A program made the position numbers and the translations under genes. The notes under the pieces were generated by a model. It saw only the letters and a program-made list of their open reading frames with translations. It ran no database searches and was not told the origin of the DNA. A stretch of 64,000 bases of DNA from Microbacterium sp. RU1D (GTDB lineage: Bacteria > Actinomycetota > Actinomycetes > Actinomycetales > Microbacteriaceae): contig NZ_FTPQ01000001.1 in assembly GCF_900156435.1 (NCBI RefSeq), positions 1,364,001 to 1,428,000 on the forward strand. The letters run 5' to 3'. Shown in pieces: positions 16,181-25,494 of this stretch; positions within the stretch are counted from its first letter, which is position 1; every line of letters begins with the position of its first letter.

Positions 16181-17947
16181 TCAGCTGATCAGCAGCAGCT
16201 GGTGCCCGGCCGAGACGGTGGTGCCGGGGTTCGCATCGATGGAGGCGACCGTGCCGTCCTTGTGCGCCTGGATGGGCTGCTCCATCTTCATCGCCTCGAG
16301 CACGACCACGAGGTCGCCCTTGACGACCTGCTGGCCCTCCTCGACCGCGACCTTGACGATCGTGGCCTGCATCGGCGACTTCACCGCGTCGCCCGTGGCG
16401 CCCGCGGCGGGAGAGGCCGCGTGCGAGCGACGGGACGGGGGAGCGGCGGCCGGACGGCCGGCCTGCGGGGCCGCGGCGGTGATGCGGTCGGGCAGGCTCA
16501 CTTCGAGCCGCTTGCCGCCGACCTCGACGACGACGGTGTGGCGACCGGTCTCGGCGGCGGGGGCGTCGAGCTCGCCGTCCCACGCGGGGATGTCGTTGAC
16601 GAACTCCGTCTCGATCCAGCGGGTGAAGACGCCGAAGGCGCCGTCCTGGGCCGTGAAGGCGGGGTCGCGCACGACCTTGCGGTGGAAGGGGAGCACGGTC
16701 GGCATCCCGGCCACCTCGAACTCGTCGAGGGCGCGGCGGGCGCGCTCGAGCGCCTCGGCGCGGTCGCGGCCGGTGACGATGATCTTCGCCAGCAGTGAGT
16801 CGAACGCCCCCGAGACGCTGTCGCCGGCGGTGACGCCGGAGTCGAGACGGATGCCGGGGCCCCCGAACGTCTTGAACACGTGGATCGGGCCGGGCTGGGG
16901 GAGGAAGCCCCGGCCGGGGTCCTCACCGTTGATGCGGAACTCGATCGAGTGGCCGACGGGGGCGGGGTCGTCGTAGCCCAGCTCCTCGCCCTCGGCGACG
17001 CGGAACTGCTCGCGCACGAGGTCGATGCCCGTGACCTCCTCCGACACGGGGTGCTCGACCTGGAGGCGCGTGTTGACCTCGAGGAACGAGATGGTGCCGT
17101 CGGCGCCGATGAGGAACTCGCAGGTTCCCGCGCCGACGTAGCCGACCTCCTTGAGGATGGCCTTGGATGCCGAGTAGAGGATCGCATTCTGCTCGTCGCT
17201 GAGGAAGGGGGCCGGGGCCTCCTCCACCAGCTTCTGGTGGCGGCGCTGCAGCGAGCAGTCGCGCGTGGAGACGACGACGACGTTGCCGGCCGCGTCGGCG
17301 AGGCACTGGGTCTCGACGTGGCGCGGCTTGTCGAGGTACTTCTCGACGAAGCACTCGCCGCGGCCGAAGGCGGCGACGGCCTCGCGGGTGGCCGACTCGA
17401 ACATCTCGGCGACCTCGTCGAGTTCGCGCGCGACTTTCAGGCCGCGTCCACCGCCGCCATAGGCGGCCTTGATGGCGATGGGCAGGCCCACCTGCTCGGC
17501 GAAGGCGATGACCTCGTCGGCTCCGGAGACGGGGCCGGGAGTTCCGGGCGCGAGCGGGGCGCCGACCTTCTCGGCGACGTGGCGCGCGGTGACCTTGTCG
17601 CCGAGCGCCTCGATCGCGTCGGGCGAGGGGCCGATCCAGATGAGTCCCGCACCGATGACGGCGCGGGCGAAGTCGGCGTTCTCGGCGAGGAAGCCGTATC
17701 CGGGATGAACCGCGTCGGCGCCGGAGCGGCGGGCGACCGAGAGGATCTTCTCGATCGACAGGTAGGTGTCGGCGCTGGTGGCGCCGTCGAGCGCGTACGC
17801 CTCATCGGCGAGGCGGGTGTGGAGGGCGTCACGGTCCTGATCGGCGTAGACGGCGACGGAGGCCTTGCCCGAGTCGCGGGCGGCGCGGATGACACGGACG
17901 GCGATCTCGCCGCGGTTGGCGACAAGGACCTTGGCGATCTTCGGCAT
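16181..17947 (-). CDS. accA: Acetyl/propionyl-CoA carboxylase alpha subunit (biotin carboxylase + BCCP)
   Basis: 588 residues. The ATP-grasp biotin carboxylase domain occupies about 1-450 ([17 protein letters not shown]-binding loop, [14 protein letters not shown] active-site stretch with the catalytic Arg). An Ala/Pro-rich linker leads to a C-terminal biotinyl domain with biotinyl-Lys K554 in EAMKMEQ. It forms an acyl-CoA carboxylase for fatty-acid precursor synthesis with the beta and epsilon subunits at 23.5-25.3 kb; BirA at 25.5 kb would attach biotin. A TAGGCT box sits 6 nt before the ATG. Confidence 0.95.
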   Translation of the reverse strand: MPKIAKVLVANRGEIAVRVIRAARDSGKASVAVYADQDRDALHTRLADEAYALDGATSADTYLSIEKILSVARRSGADAVHPGYGFLAENADFARAVIGAGLIWIGPSPDAIEALGDKVTARHVAEKVGAPLAPGTPGPVSGADEVIAFAEQVGLPIAIKAAYGGGGRGLKVARELDEVAEMFESATREAVAAFGRGECFVEKYLDKPRHVETQCLADAAGNVVVVSTRDCSLQRRHQKLVEEAPAPFLSDEQNAILYSASKAILKEVGYVGAGTCEFLIGADGTISFLEVNTRLQVEHPVSEEVTGIDLVREQFRVAEGEELGYDDPAPVGHSIEFRINGEDPGRGFLPQPGPIHVFKTFGGPGIRLDSGVTAGDSVSGAFDSLLAKIIVTGRDRAEALERARRALDEFEVAGMPTVLPFHRKVVRDPAFTAQDGAFGVFTRWIETEFVNDIPAWDGELDAPAAETGRHTVVVEVGGKRLEVSLPDRITAAAPQAGRPAAAPPSRRSHAASPAAGATGDAVKSPMQATIVKVAVEEGQQVVKGDLVVVLEAMKMEQPIQAHKDGTVASIDANPGTTVSAGHQLLLIS

Positions 17948-17953
17948 TCGTCC

Positions 17954-17959
17954 AGCCTA
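17954..17959 (-). promoter_or_regulatory. -10 box of the carboxylase alpha gene
   Basis: TAGGCT on the minus strand, 6 nt upstream of ATG 17947; leaderless spacing. Confidence 0.55.
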
Positions 17960-18024
17960 GCGAGGGCGACGGCGCGCCTTTTGACACTCCTCGACAAGAA
18001 ACGCCGAGAAACGTGTGCGGGTGT

Positions 18025-18672
18025 CTACGAACGGTTCCAGAGCGACGTCCAGGATCCGCCGAGCTCGCGAACGAGGCGGCGAACGGTCGACAGCGACATC
18101 CCCACGACCGTGGACGGGTCGCCCTCGACCTTCTCGATGAACGCGCCGCCGAGGCTGTCGACCGTGAAGGCGCCCGCCACCAGCAACGGTTCCCCGCTGG
18201 CGACGTAGGCTGCGATCTCGTCGTCGTCGACGTCCGCCGCGAAGGTCACCGACGCCTCGGCCACGGCGAACGCCTCCCGCGCCTCGGAACCGGGGGAGAG
18301 GCGGAACACGCTGTGCCCCGAGTGCAGCACGCCCGTGCGACCGCGCATCCCGCGCCAGCGCGCCGTGGCGGCCTCGGCGGTGTACGGCTTGCCGAGGATT
18401 TCGTCGCCGAGGGCGAACATCGAGTCGCCCCCGATCACGAATCCGTCGAAGTCGGGCTCTTCCGCGCGCAGACGACGGGCCACGTCCGCCGCCTTGCGGC
18501 GCGCGAGCAGGAGCACGTGCTCGGGAGCGGGCAGGCGTCGCCCCTCGGCGGCCTCGACCTCGGCCATCACCGCTTCTTCGTCGACCCGGGGCGCGCGCGC
18601 TTCGGGTTCGATCCCCGCCTGGCGCATCAGCATCAGTCGGGCGGGGGAAGTGGATGCCAAGCACACGCGCAT
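18025..18672 (-). CDS. maf: Maf-like nucleoside triphosphate pyrophosphatase
   Basis: 215 residues. Starts with the Maf signature ASTSPARLMLMRQAG and has the DEEAV motif (residues about 31-35), the ARRKAADVA basic segment and GGDSMFALGDEILGKPYT. The family hydrolyses non-canonical nucleoside triphosphates and has been linked to septum control. In many actinobacteria maf lies beside acyl-CoA carboxylase genes, as here. A TAGCGT box lies 6 nt before the ATG. Confidence 0.92.
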   Translation of the reverse strand: MRVCLASTSPARLMLMRQAGIEPEARAPRVDEEAVMAEVEAAEGRRLPAPEHVLLLARRKAADVARRLRAEEPDFDGFVIGGDSMFALGDEILGKPYTAEAATARWRGMRGRTGVLHSGHSVFRLSPGSEAREAFAVAEASVTFAADVDDDEIAAYVASGEPLLVAGAFTVDSLGGAFIEKVEGDPSTVVGMSLSTVRRLVRELGGSWTSLWNRS

Positions 18673-18678
18673 GCGTCC

Positions 18679-18684
18679 ACGCTA
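18679..18684 (-). promoter_or_regulatory. -10 box of maf
   Basis: TAGCGT on the minus strand, 6 nt upstream of ATG 18672. Confidence 0.5.
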
Positions 18685-18712
18685 CCGACGCGAGGCGGCC
18701 CCGACCGCCCCG

Positions 18713-18848
18713 ACCCCTCGACGGACTCGGAGACCTCAGGTGGCTGAGCCGGTCGAAGTCACTGGGCGCTGCGTGGGTCCCGGACCCCTCGACGGGCTCG
18801 GGGTCCTCGGGTCGGGAGGCGGCTGAGCCCGTCGAAGCCACCGGGCCC
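18713..18848. repeat. REP-like repeat pair (CCCCTCGAC...TGAGCC-GTCGAA family)
   Basis: Two consecutive units (about 18713-18766 and 18784-18848). Each starts CCCCTCGACGG-CTCGG and, after a spacer, ends with the inverse half GGCTGAGCC-GTCGAAG followed by an ACTGGGC/ACCGGGCCC tail. The same family recurs at 26949-27080. Dispersed intergenic palindromes of this kind are common in high-GC actinobacteria. Confidence 0.7.
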
Positions 18849-18918
18849 GGCCGAGAAGCCCCGGGCCCGGCAGTGAAGCCCCCGGTTGCTTCCCGGCCGC
18901 GTATGACAGGCTCGGAGG

Positions 18919-20181
18919 ATGCACGACGGCGACCTCATCGAACTCGACATCACCGGCATCGCCCACGGCGGTGTCTTCGTCGGGCGGCACGAGGGGCGCG
19001 TCGTCTTCGTCCCCGACACTCTGCCGGGTGAGCGTATCCGCGCCCGGCTCACCGACACCCGCAAGAAGGCGTTCTGGCGGGCCGAGGCGATCGACGTGCT
19101 CGACCCCGCGCCCGAGCGGCGGCCGCACGTGTGGAGCGCTGCGTCCATCGAGGTCGATCCGGCCCAGCGCGTCGGCGGCGCGGAGTTCGGCCACATCGCC
19201 CTCGCGCACCAGCGCGCGCTGAAGGAGCGGGTGATCCGCGAAGCGGTCGAGCGCGTCGGTCGGCTCGACCTGCCGGTCGACGTCGCGGCCGCCGGAGACG
19301 CGTCGCAGACGGAATCACCCGACGGCACGGGATGGCGCACCCGCGTGAGCCTGCACGTCGATGACGCCGGCCGCGTCGGCGCTTTCGCCGCGCGTTCGCA
19401 CCACGTCGTCGAGACCCCTGATCTGCCCCTGGCCACCGACGCCGTCGCGCGCGCGGCGGCCGAGGTGCGAGCCGGTCGTGCCCGCCCCGGGCGCATCGAT
19501 CTGGTCCAACCCGCCGACGGTCGCGTCCGCGTCCTGCCCCGCCCCGACGGGGAGCGTTCGGCCGCAGCCCCCGAGGTGATCGAGGAGCGCGTCGGCGACC
19601 GCGTGTTCCGCGTCGACGCCGGCGGGTTCTGGCAGGTGCACCGTCTGGCGGCGCGCACCTTGACCGCACTCGTCGCGACGGAGTTGACGGCATCCCTCGG
19701 CGGACTCGACCCCGAGGCCGCTCATCTCGACCTGTACGGGGGCGTGGGGCTGTTCGCGGCGACCCTCGGGGAGATGGGCGGCAGTGGCACGCGCGTGGTG
19801 AGCGTCGAGAGCGACCCCCGCGCCACCGAGCACGCGGGCGAGAACCTCGCGGAGTGGATCGGGGCCCGCGCCGAGACGGCGCGCGTGGACCGGTTCGTCG
19901 CGAAGCTCACGGCGGACGCCTCCGCCCGCGAGCGGGAGCGCCTGGCCCGCGGTGTCGTCCTCCTCGACCCGCCCCGCGCCGGGGCCGGTCGCGTCGTCGT
20001 CGAGGGAGTCGCCGCCCTCGAACCGACGGCGGTCGTCTACGTCGCGTGCGACCCGGTCGCCCTGTCGCGCGATCTGGCGAGCTTCGCCGAGCTCGGCTAC
20101 CGCGCGGACCGCGGCATCCGGGGTGTGGATCTGTTCCCGAACTCGCACCACGTCGAGGCGGTCGCCGTCCTGCGGCGCTGA
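18919..20181 (+). CDS. TrmA/RumA-family RNA (uracil-5-)-methyltransferase
   Basis: 420 residues. An N-terminal TRAM-like RNA-binding domain (ELDITGIAHGGVFVGRHEGR...VPDTLPGERI) precedes a SAM-binding Rossmann domain (LDLYGGVGLFAATLG). The catalytic pair of the family is visible: VLLDPPRAGAG and VYVACDPVALSRDL, whose Cys (near 377) would attack uracil C6. The four-cysteine iron-sulfur motif of E. coli RumA is not seen, common in actinobacterial members. rRNA or tRNA target unknown. GGAGG directly abuts the ATG, and TATGAC lies 11 nt upstream, so the initiation signal is unclear. Confidence 0.88.
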   Translation: MHDGDLIELDITGIAHGGVFVGRHEGRVVFVPDTLPGERIRARLTDTRKKAFWRAEAIDVLDPAPERRPHVWSAASIEVDPAQRVGGAEFGHIALAHQRALKERVIREAVERVGRLDLPVDVAAAGDASQTESPDGTGWRTRVSLHVDDAGRVGAFAARSHHVVETPDLPLATDAVARAAAEVRAGRARPGRIDLVQPADGRVRVLPRPDGERSAAAPEVIEERVGDRVFRVDAGGFWQVHRLAARTLTALVATELTASLGGLDPEAAHLDLYGGVGLFAATLGEMGGSGTRVVSVESDPRATEHAGENLAEWIGARAETARVDRFVAKLTADASARERERLARGVVLLDPPRAGAGRVVVEGVAALEPTAVVYVACDPVALSRDLASFAELGYRADRGIRGVDLFPNSHHVEAVAVLRR

Positions 20182-20262
20182 GCCCGAGCCCGGACCCGGG
20201 GCGGTGACGACGGGACGCGCCGTGCCGAGAAGGTCCTCCGGCGCGGGGGGCTGCCGCGCCGA

Positions 20263-20268
20263 TACGAT
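20263..20268 (+). promoter_or_regulatory. -10 box of the response regulator gene
   Basis: TACGAT, 6 nt upstream of ATG 20275; leaderless spacing. It drives the three-gene signalling operon. Confidence 0.55.
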
Positions 20269-20274
20269 GACACA

Positions 20275-20940
20275 ATGACGCGCGTCGCCCTCATCGATGA
20301 CCATGAGTCGGTCCGACTCGGGCTGGAGGCCGCCCTCGCGCGCACGGAAGCCACGAAGGTCGTCTTCTCCGGCGCCAACGTCGCGGCCTACCTGTCGTGG
20401 CGGCAGACCGCGGCCGAGACGCCGGCGGACGTCGTGGTCCTCGACCTCACCCTCGGCGACGGCACCACGGTGTCCGAGAACGTCGATCGCGTCGTCCGCG
20501 ACGGTTCGAGCGTCATCATCCACAGCGTCGCCGACCGTGCCGGCGCTGTGCGCGAGGCCCTCGCCGCCGGCGCCGCCGGCATCGTCAGCAAGTCGTCGCC
20601 GACGCACGAGGTGCTGGGCGCCATCACCACCGTCGCGCGCGGCGAGCTGCTCGACAACGTCGAATGGGCCAGCGCCGTCGAGGGCGACCGCGACTTCGCC
20701 GACGCCCAGTTGTCGGCGCGCGAGCGCGAGGTGCTGCGGCTGTACGCGGCCGGTCTTCCCCTCAAGGCGGTCGCCGAGCGGCTCGGGGTGGCCTACTCCA
20801 CCGCGAAGGAGAACATCACCCGGGTCAGGGTGAAGTACGTGGAGGTCGGGCGTCCGGCCCCCACCAAGGTCGATCTGCTGCGACGCGCGATGGAAGACGG
20901 CATCCTGCAGGATGCGCCAGATGACAGCAGCCGTGGCTGA
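20275..20940 (+). CDS. NarL/LuxR-type response regulator
   Basis: 221 residues. Receiver domain with acidic pair D8-D9, phosphoacceptor D57 in VVVLDLTLGDG, and K106 in GIVSKSSP. The C-terminal LuxR-type HTH begins LSAREREVLRLYAAGLPLKA. The recognition helix reads AYSTAKENITRVR, somewhat unusual, so its target site is probably not a standard NarL heptamer. Two downstream genes overlap it: a sensor kinase and a membrane protein. The signal is unknown. Confidence 0.9.
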   Translation: MTRVALIDDHESVRLGLEAALARTEATKVVFSGANVAAYLSWRQTAAETPADVVVLDLTLGDGTTVSENVDRVVRDGSSVIIHSVADRAGAVREALAAGAAGIVSKSSPTHEVLGAITTVARGELLDNVEWASAVEGDRDFADAQLSAREREVLRLYAAGLPLKAVAERLGVAYSTAKENITRVRVKYVEVGRPAPTKVDLLRRAMEDGILQDAPDDSSRG

Positions 20941-22189
20941 GACGGAGCGGTCGGTGCTCGGCGAAGCGTGGGGGCGGATCCCGCATACGCGCGAGAGCCA
21001 GGCCGACCAGGGCACGTTCACCCAGACGCGCATCGAGCGGGTCATCACCCTCATCGTGGGGCCCGGGTCCCTCGTGCTCGGTGCGCAGGCGTTCGTCGCG
21101 GCCTTCGGGCCCGGCGACGAGGCCGAGGGGTGGCACACGCCGCTCGTGCTGGCGGTGTTCCTCCCCCTTCTCGCCATGGTGATCGCGTGCAGCGTGGGGC
21201 GTTTCGCGCGGGTGTTCTCCGGCGTCTTCGCCATCGTCTTCGTGCTGGCGCTGATGGTGTGGCCGGTTGCGACGGCCGGTGGACCGGCGCCCGCGCCCAC
21301 CGAGAACCCGTGGATCTTCTACCTGATCAATGTCGCCACCGTCTCCACGATCGTGGCGTTCCCGTTGGTGCTGCAGATCGTGTGGACTGTCGCCACACCG
21401 TTGCTGTTCGGCGTCGTTCGCCTGCTGCAGGCGGGCGGGCAGCCCGACTTCGTGCTGCCGGTCGCCCTCGACGTCACGTTCGCCCTCATCCTCGGCAGCG
21501 TGCTGCTCACCCTCGGGTGGATGTACCGCTCCATCGCCGCCAACGTCGACCAGGCCCGCGCGGTCGCGGTCTCCAGCTATGCGTCGGCGGCGGCGACGGC
21601 GGCCACCGAGCACGAACGCGTCGCCGTCGCCGCCCTCATGCACGACAGCGTGCTGGGAGCCCTCCTCGCCGCGGAACGCGCGTCCAGTCCGCGCGAACGC
21701 ACCCTGGCGGTCAGCATGGCCCGCGAGGCGCTGACGCGTCTCGCCAACGCCGAGAAGGACTCCCTCGAGGGCAGCGACGAGCCCGTGCCCGCTCTGCGCC
21801 TCGCCGACGACATCGAGGTCGCCGCTCGGGAGCTCGGCATCGATCTCGTCGTGACCCGCACGGTCGAGGAGGGCACGCCGCGCGTCCCGGGCCGCGTGGC
21901 GCGAGCGCTCGTCCTCGCCGCGATGCAGGCCGTGGCCAACGCCGTGCAGCACGCCGACGCCCAGGGCCTCACCGTCGAGCTCACCGGGGACAGTGCCCCC
22001 GGTGGCGTCGCCGTCCGCGTGCGCGACACGGGCCCGGGGTTCGACGTGGCCGCGATCCCGGCGGATCGTCTGGGCATCCGGGGTTCGATCAACGCGCGCC
22101 TGGCGGCCGTGGGTGGGCGCAGCGACATCGACTCGACCTCCGCCGGCACGACGGTGACGCTCGAGTGGGAGAGCGGGGACCGCTGGTGA
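20921..22189 (+). CDS. Membrane sensor histidine kinase
   Basis: About 422 residues. Several hydrophobic segments (roughly residues 35-190) form a membrane sensor without an evident extracellular domain. A cytoplasmic HATPase_c domain follows with an N-box-like MQAVANAVQHADAQG and G-box RVRDTGPGFD. The likely phospho-His lies in ALMHDSVLGALL, replacing the canonical HisKA_3 sequence. ATG 20921 is chosen arbitrarily; 20912 (ATG) and 20933 (GTG) are in frame and all overlap the end of the regulator gene, so translation is coupled. It ends in a GTGA overlap with the next gene. Confidence 0.85.
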   Translation: MTAAVAETERSVLGEAWGRIPHTRESQADQGTFTQTRIERVITLIVGPGSLVLGAQAFVAAFGPGDEAEGWHTPLVLAVFLPLLAMVIACSVGRFARVFSGVFAIVFVLALMVWPVATAGGPAPAPTENPWIFYLINVATVSTIVAFPLVLQIVWTVATPLLFGVVRLLQAGGQPDFVLPVALDVTFALILGSVLLTLGWMYRSIAANVDQARAVAVSSYASAAATAATEHERVAVAALMHDSVLGALLAAERASSPRERTLAVSMAREALTRLANAEKDSLEGSDEPVPALRLADDIEVAARELGIDLVVTRTVEEGTPRVPGRVARALVLAAMQAVANAVQHADAQGLTVELTGDSAPGGVAVRVRDTGPGFDVAAIPADRLGIRGSINARLAAVGGRSDIDSTSAGTTVTLEWESGDRW

Positions 22190-23223
22190 CCGTTCGCTCC
22201 GTGCTCTCGATCATCGGGCTGGCGTTCACCGCCTACCTCGCGGCGCGCGGCCTCATCTGGACCTCGCCCGAGACGGTGGAGCGGGGGTGGCTGATCGTGG
22301 CGGCCCTGGTCTTTTACCTCCCCGTCACCTGGTTGTGGATCTTCGCCATCGGTGCCCGCGAGCGCACGGATTCCTCCTCTCCCGTGGGCTCGCCCGCCAA
22401 GCTGCCGGGATGGGGTGTCGCGCTCGCCCTGCTGGCGGCCGTCATCGTGCCCAACGCGCCGTTCCTCGCGGTCACCGAAGCAGGCCGTTCGCAGCCCTTC
22501 GTCACGTGGGTGATCGGGGCGATCGGCGCGCTGATGACCATCGTGATGGTGCGCCGCCGCACGATCGTGGCCTGGGTGGGCATGGCTCTCCTGACCCTGT
22601 CCGCCTCGTTCTGGCTGGGCCCCCTGCAGGCCCTCAGCCTGGGTCTGGTGGGTTCGCTCGTGTGGGTCACCGCGGCGCAGCTCGTGACCATCGCGCTCGA
22701 TCGCGCCGCGCGGGATGCCGAACGGCTCGCGGAGCTGCAGCAGGCGGCCTCCGCGTGGCAGGCGTCCCAGAGCGGGCGTCAGCGCGAGCGCCGACTGCAC
22801 GTGCAGCGTGCGCTGCAAGCGGCGGGGCCGATCCTCGGGCGCACCATCGAGAACGGCGGCAACCTTCGCGCCGCCGACAAGGAGGCGGCCCGTCGGGCCG
22901 AGGCCAGTCTGCGCGACGAACTGCGCGGCAACCGACTCCTCGACGACGGCGTCCGGGCGGAGATCGAGGCGGCTCGTCGTCGCGGTACGGCGGTCAGCCT
23001 CTTCGACGAGGGCGGCCTCGAGGGGCTTCGCGCCGCCGACCTGGACGTCATCCGCACCGAGCTGGCATCCGTCCTCCGCGAGGCCGTCTCTCAGCGCGTG
23101 ATCATCCGCACCTCGCCCCACCACGAGATCGCGGTGACGATCGTGGGTCGCTCTCGCGGCGACGGAGCGGGCGGCGACGACGACGAGGTCGACCTCTGGC
23201 GGGAGATCCGCCGACCGCGCTGA
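22186..23223 (+). CDS. Membrane protein with degenerate kinase-like C-terminus
   Basis: 345 residues, third gene of the two-component operon, with GTG overlapping the kinase stop. About four to five hydrophobic segments (residues 1-175) are followed by a coiled-coil-like, Arg/Glu-rich stretch. The C-terminal part ELASVLREAVSQRVIIRT...IAVTIVGRS aligns in pattern with the N-box and following strand of HATPase_c but lacks the Asn of the N-box and any glycine boxes, so no ATP binding is expected. Probable accessory or pseudokinase subunit of the sensor. No named family recognised. Confidence 0.7.
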   Translation: MTVRSVLSIIGLAFTAYLAARGLIWTSPETVERGWLIVAALVFYLPVTWLWIFAIGARERTDSSSPVGSPAKLPGWGVALALLAAVIVPNAPFLAVTEAGRSQPFVTWVIGAIGALMTIVMVRRRTIVAWVGMALLTLSASFWLGPLQALSLGLVGSLVWVTAAQLVTIALDRAARDAERLAELQQAASAWQASQSGRQRERRLHVQRALQAAGPILGRTIENGGNLRAADKEAARRAEASLRDELRGNRLLDDGVRAEIEAARRRGTAVSLFDEGGLEGLRAADLDVIRTELASVLREAVSQRVIIRTSPHHEIAVTIVGRSRGDGAGGDDDEVDLWREIRRPR

Positions 23224-23526
23224 CCTCGCGCACGTCTGCTCGACTCCGCGCGTGCGCGGGGCGGCCGCGGCCCCACCCCTCACCCGTCGGACTGACCGAC
23301 GCAGATGGGGGGATTCGTCGACGCTACCGGGGAGTGAGGGGTGAGGGGCGGCGATGTCGCCTGCCCCCCACCCGGACGAACGGTTACCCGAAAACCGTTC
23401 GTGCGGCCGGATCCGGCTCGAAGGAGCGGTCCGACCGAACGCGTGATGCGTTCCAGCTCCTCCAGTATTCGCGAGGTGCGTCCCGCCGTCTGTAGGTATT
23501 TCGGGGGACACTTCCCGGCCGAACGG
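23224..23526. other. Convergent intergenic region with inverted repeats
   Basis: 303 bp between converging genes and without a credible gene. It has two inverted repeats: a 10-bp pair CACCCCTCAC (23274-23283) / GTGAGGGGTG (23334-23343), enclosing a small hairpin GTCGG-ACTGA-CCGAC (23286-23300), and the hairpin at 23376-23402. The stretch 23376-23520 is less GC-rich than its surroundings. Bidirectional termination is the simplest reading. Confidence 0.6.
23376..23402. terminator. Hairpin in the convergent intergenic region
   Basis: Perfect 10-bp stem ACGAACGGTT / AACCGTTCGT with the 7-nt loop ACCCGAA. It is placed to stop transcription from either side, though it lacks a long T-tract and could also bind a protein. 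Confidence 0.5.
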
Positions 23527-23760
23527 TCAGCCGGTGAAGCCGTTCCAGCCCGCGGCGCGGTTCAGGGGCGTCCGCAGGCCGCGCGCCGACAGCTCCCAAC
23601 GGGACCGCGGGGCGTCGTCGGGCGCCGTCGCCTCGGCGACCTCGCGCACGTAGGCCTCGCTGACGACGACGATCGCCGCGGCCAACTCCTCCTCGGTGGG
23701 CGTGCCGCGCACGACCTCGGCCACGACGGGCCGAAGGTCGGAGTCGGGTGCGGCGCTCAC
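23527..23760 (-). CDS. Acyl-CoA carboxylase epsilon subunit
   Basis: 77-residue protein typical of the small epsilon subunit of actinobacterial acyl-CoA carboxylases, which stimulates the alpha-beta complex. The N-terminal [20 protein letters not shown] and the C-terminal [20 protein letters not shown] (Trp/Arg-rich end) are the recognisable parts. The GTG start overlaps the beta-subunit stop by 4 nt (GTGA), so the two are translationally coupled. Confidence 0.9.
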   Translation of the reverse strand: MSAAPDSDLRPVVAEVVRGTPTEEELAAAIVVVSEAYVREVAEATAPDDAPRSRWELSARGLRTPLNRAAGWNGFTG

Positions 23761-25346
23761 AGCGGGATGTTCCCGTGCTTCTTGGCGGGGAGGCTCGCGC
23801 GCTTGTTGCGCAGAGCCCGCAGCGCCTTGGCGATCGATACGCGCGTCTGCGCCGGCTCGATGATGCCGTCGAGCTCGCCGCGCTCAGCCGCCAGGAACGG
23901 GGATGCCACGTTGTACGTGTACTCGTTCGCCAGGCGCGCGCGCACGGCGGCGACGTCTTCGCCCGCCTCCTCGGCGCGCTTGATCTCGCCGCGGTAGAGG
24001 ATGTTCACCGCGCCCTGACCGCCCATGACGGCGATCTCGGCGGTCGGCCAGGCGAGGTTGATGTCGGCGCCGAGCTGCTTGGAGCCCATGACGATGTAGG
24101 CGCCGCCGTAGGCCTTGCGCAGGATGACGGTGACCAACGGCACGGTCGCCTCGGCGTAGGCGTACAGCAACTTGGCGCCGCGGCGGATGACGCCGGTCCA
24201 CTCCTGGTCGGTGCCGGGGAGGTAACCGGGCACGTCGACGAGGGTGACGATCGGCACCGAGAACGCGTCGCAGAAGCGAACGAAGCGGCTGGCCTTCTCG
24301 CCCGCGTCGATGTTGAGCGTGCCGGCCATCTGCGACGGCTGGTTGGCGATGATGCCGACGGTGCGTCCCTCGATGCGTCCGAACCCGATGACGATGTTCG
24401 GTGCGAACAGCGGCTGCACCTCGAGGAAGTCCCCGGCATCCACGATCCCGTCGATGACGGTGTGGATGTCGTACGGCTGGTTGGGGGAGTCGGGGATGAC
24501 GGAGTTGAGCGAGCGGTCGGCGTCGGTCGTCTCAAACTCGAAGGGGGTGTCGTAGACGGGGATCTCGGCGAGGTTGTTGTCGGGCAGATACCCGATGAGC
24601 CCGCGCGCGTAGTCGATCGCGTCGTCCTCGTCGTCGGCGAGGTAGTGCGCCACGCCCGAGCGGGTGTTGTGGGTCAGGGCGCCGCCGAGCTCCTCCATGC
24701 CGACGTCTTCGCCGGTCACGGTCTTGATCACGTCGGGGCCGGTGACGAACATCTGGCTGGTCTTGTCGACCATGATGACGAAGTCGGTGAGGGCGGGGGA
24801 GTACACCGCGCCGCCCGCGGCGGGTCCCATGACGATGGAGATCTGGGGGATCACGCCCGAGGCTGCGGTGTTCAGGCGGAAGATCTCGCCGTACTTGCCG
24901 AGGGCGACGACACCCTCCTGGATGCGCGCTCCACCGGAGTCCAGGATGCCGATGATCGGGATGCCGCTGCGCAGCGCGAGCTCCATGACCTTGATGATCT
25001 TGTCGCCGGCCACCTCGCCGAGCGACCCGCCGAAGGTGGAGAAGTCCTGGGCGTAGACGGCCACGTTGCGGCCGTGGATGGTGCCGGTGCCGGTGACGAC
25101 GGAGTCGCCGTAGGGGCGGGACTTGTCCATGCCGAACGCGGTGGTGCGGTGGCGCACGTACTCGTCGAGCTCGACGAAGGAGCCCGGGTCGACCAGCATC
25201 TCCAGGCGCTCGCGGGCGGTGAGCTTGCCCTTCGCGTGCTGCTTCTGGCGCGCGGCGGCTTCGGCATCGACGACCGCCTCCTGGAACCTGCTGCGCAGGT
25301 CCGCGATCTTGCCGGCGGTGGTGAAGAGATCGGGCTGGTCGGTCAC
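23757..25346 (-). CDS. accD: Acyl-CoA carboxylase beta subunit (carboxyltransferase)
   Basis: 529-residue carboxyltransferase moving the carboxyl group from carboxybiotin to acetyl- or propionyl-CoA. It shows the two crotonase-like halves: N-terminal [20 protein letters not shown] and [10 protein letters not shown] with the oxyanion-hole glycines, and C-terminal [14 protein letters not shown] and [13 protein letters not shown]. The sequence is of the PccB/AccD5 group. GTG 25346 is preferred over upstream starts: residues before it lack family similarity and TAGGGT sits 7 nt upstream. Confidence 0.94.
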   Translation of the reverse strand: MTDQPDLFTTAGKIADLRSRFQEAVVDAEAAARQKQHAKGKLTARERLEMLVDPGSFVELDEYVRHRTTAFGMDKSRPYGDSVVTGTGTIHGRNVAVYAQDFSTFGGSLGEVAGDKIIKVMELALRSGIPIIGILDSGGARIQEGVVALGKYGEIFRLNTAASGVIPQISIVMGPAAGGAVYSPALTDFVIMVDKTSQMFVTGPDVIKTVTGEDVGMEELGGALTHNTRSGVAHYLADDEDDAIDYARGLIGYLPDNNLAEIPVYDTPFEFETTDADRSLNSVIPDSPNQPYDIHTVIDGIVDAGDFLEVQPLFAPNIVIGFGRIEGRTVGIIANQPSQMAGTLNIDAGEKASRFVRFCDAFSVPIVTLVDVPGYLPGTDQEWTGVIRRGAKLLYAYAEATVPLVTVILRKAYGGAYIVMGSKQLGADINLAWPTAEIAVMGGQGAVNILYRGEIKRAEEAGEDVAAVRARLANEYTYNVASPFLAAERGELDGIIEPAQTRVSIAKALRALRNKRASLPAKKHGNIPL

Positions 25347-25353
25347 GCTTTCC

Positions 25354-25359
25354 ACCCTA
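25354..25359 (-). promoter_or_regulatory. -10 box of the carboxylase beta gene
   Basis: TAGGGT on the minus strand, 7 nt upstream of GTG 25346. The divergent birA promoter is about 125 bp away. Confidence 0.5.
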
Positions 25360-25482
25360 GCGACCGCACCGGCACCGGCGTTGGAGGGTGCGCACAAGCG
25401 AATCGCCGCCGGGCTGTGGCATCCGGCCACTGAGCACCTCGGGCGACGCGCGCAACCGGATGCCGACGAGCGGCCGGTTCTC

Positions 25483-25488
25483 TAGGGT
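25483..25488 (+). promoter_or_regulatory. -10 box of birA
   Basis: TAGGGT, 6 nt upstream of ATG 25495; favours that ATG over the GTG at 25489. Confidence 0.5.
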
Positions 25489-25494
25489 GTGGAC

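Noticed and set aside
14082..16583. Long minus-strand frame opposite the LpdA-like gene and through the repeats
   Set aside because: Low-complexity translation, no motifs, and it overlaps a firmly identified gene.
20912..22189. Frameshift between the kinase and the downstream membrane protein
   Set aside because: The kinase ends normally after its HATPase motifs and the next gene has its own GTG with a regular GTGA overlap and its own TM segments.
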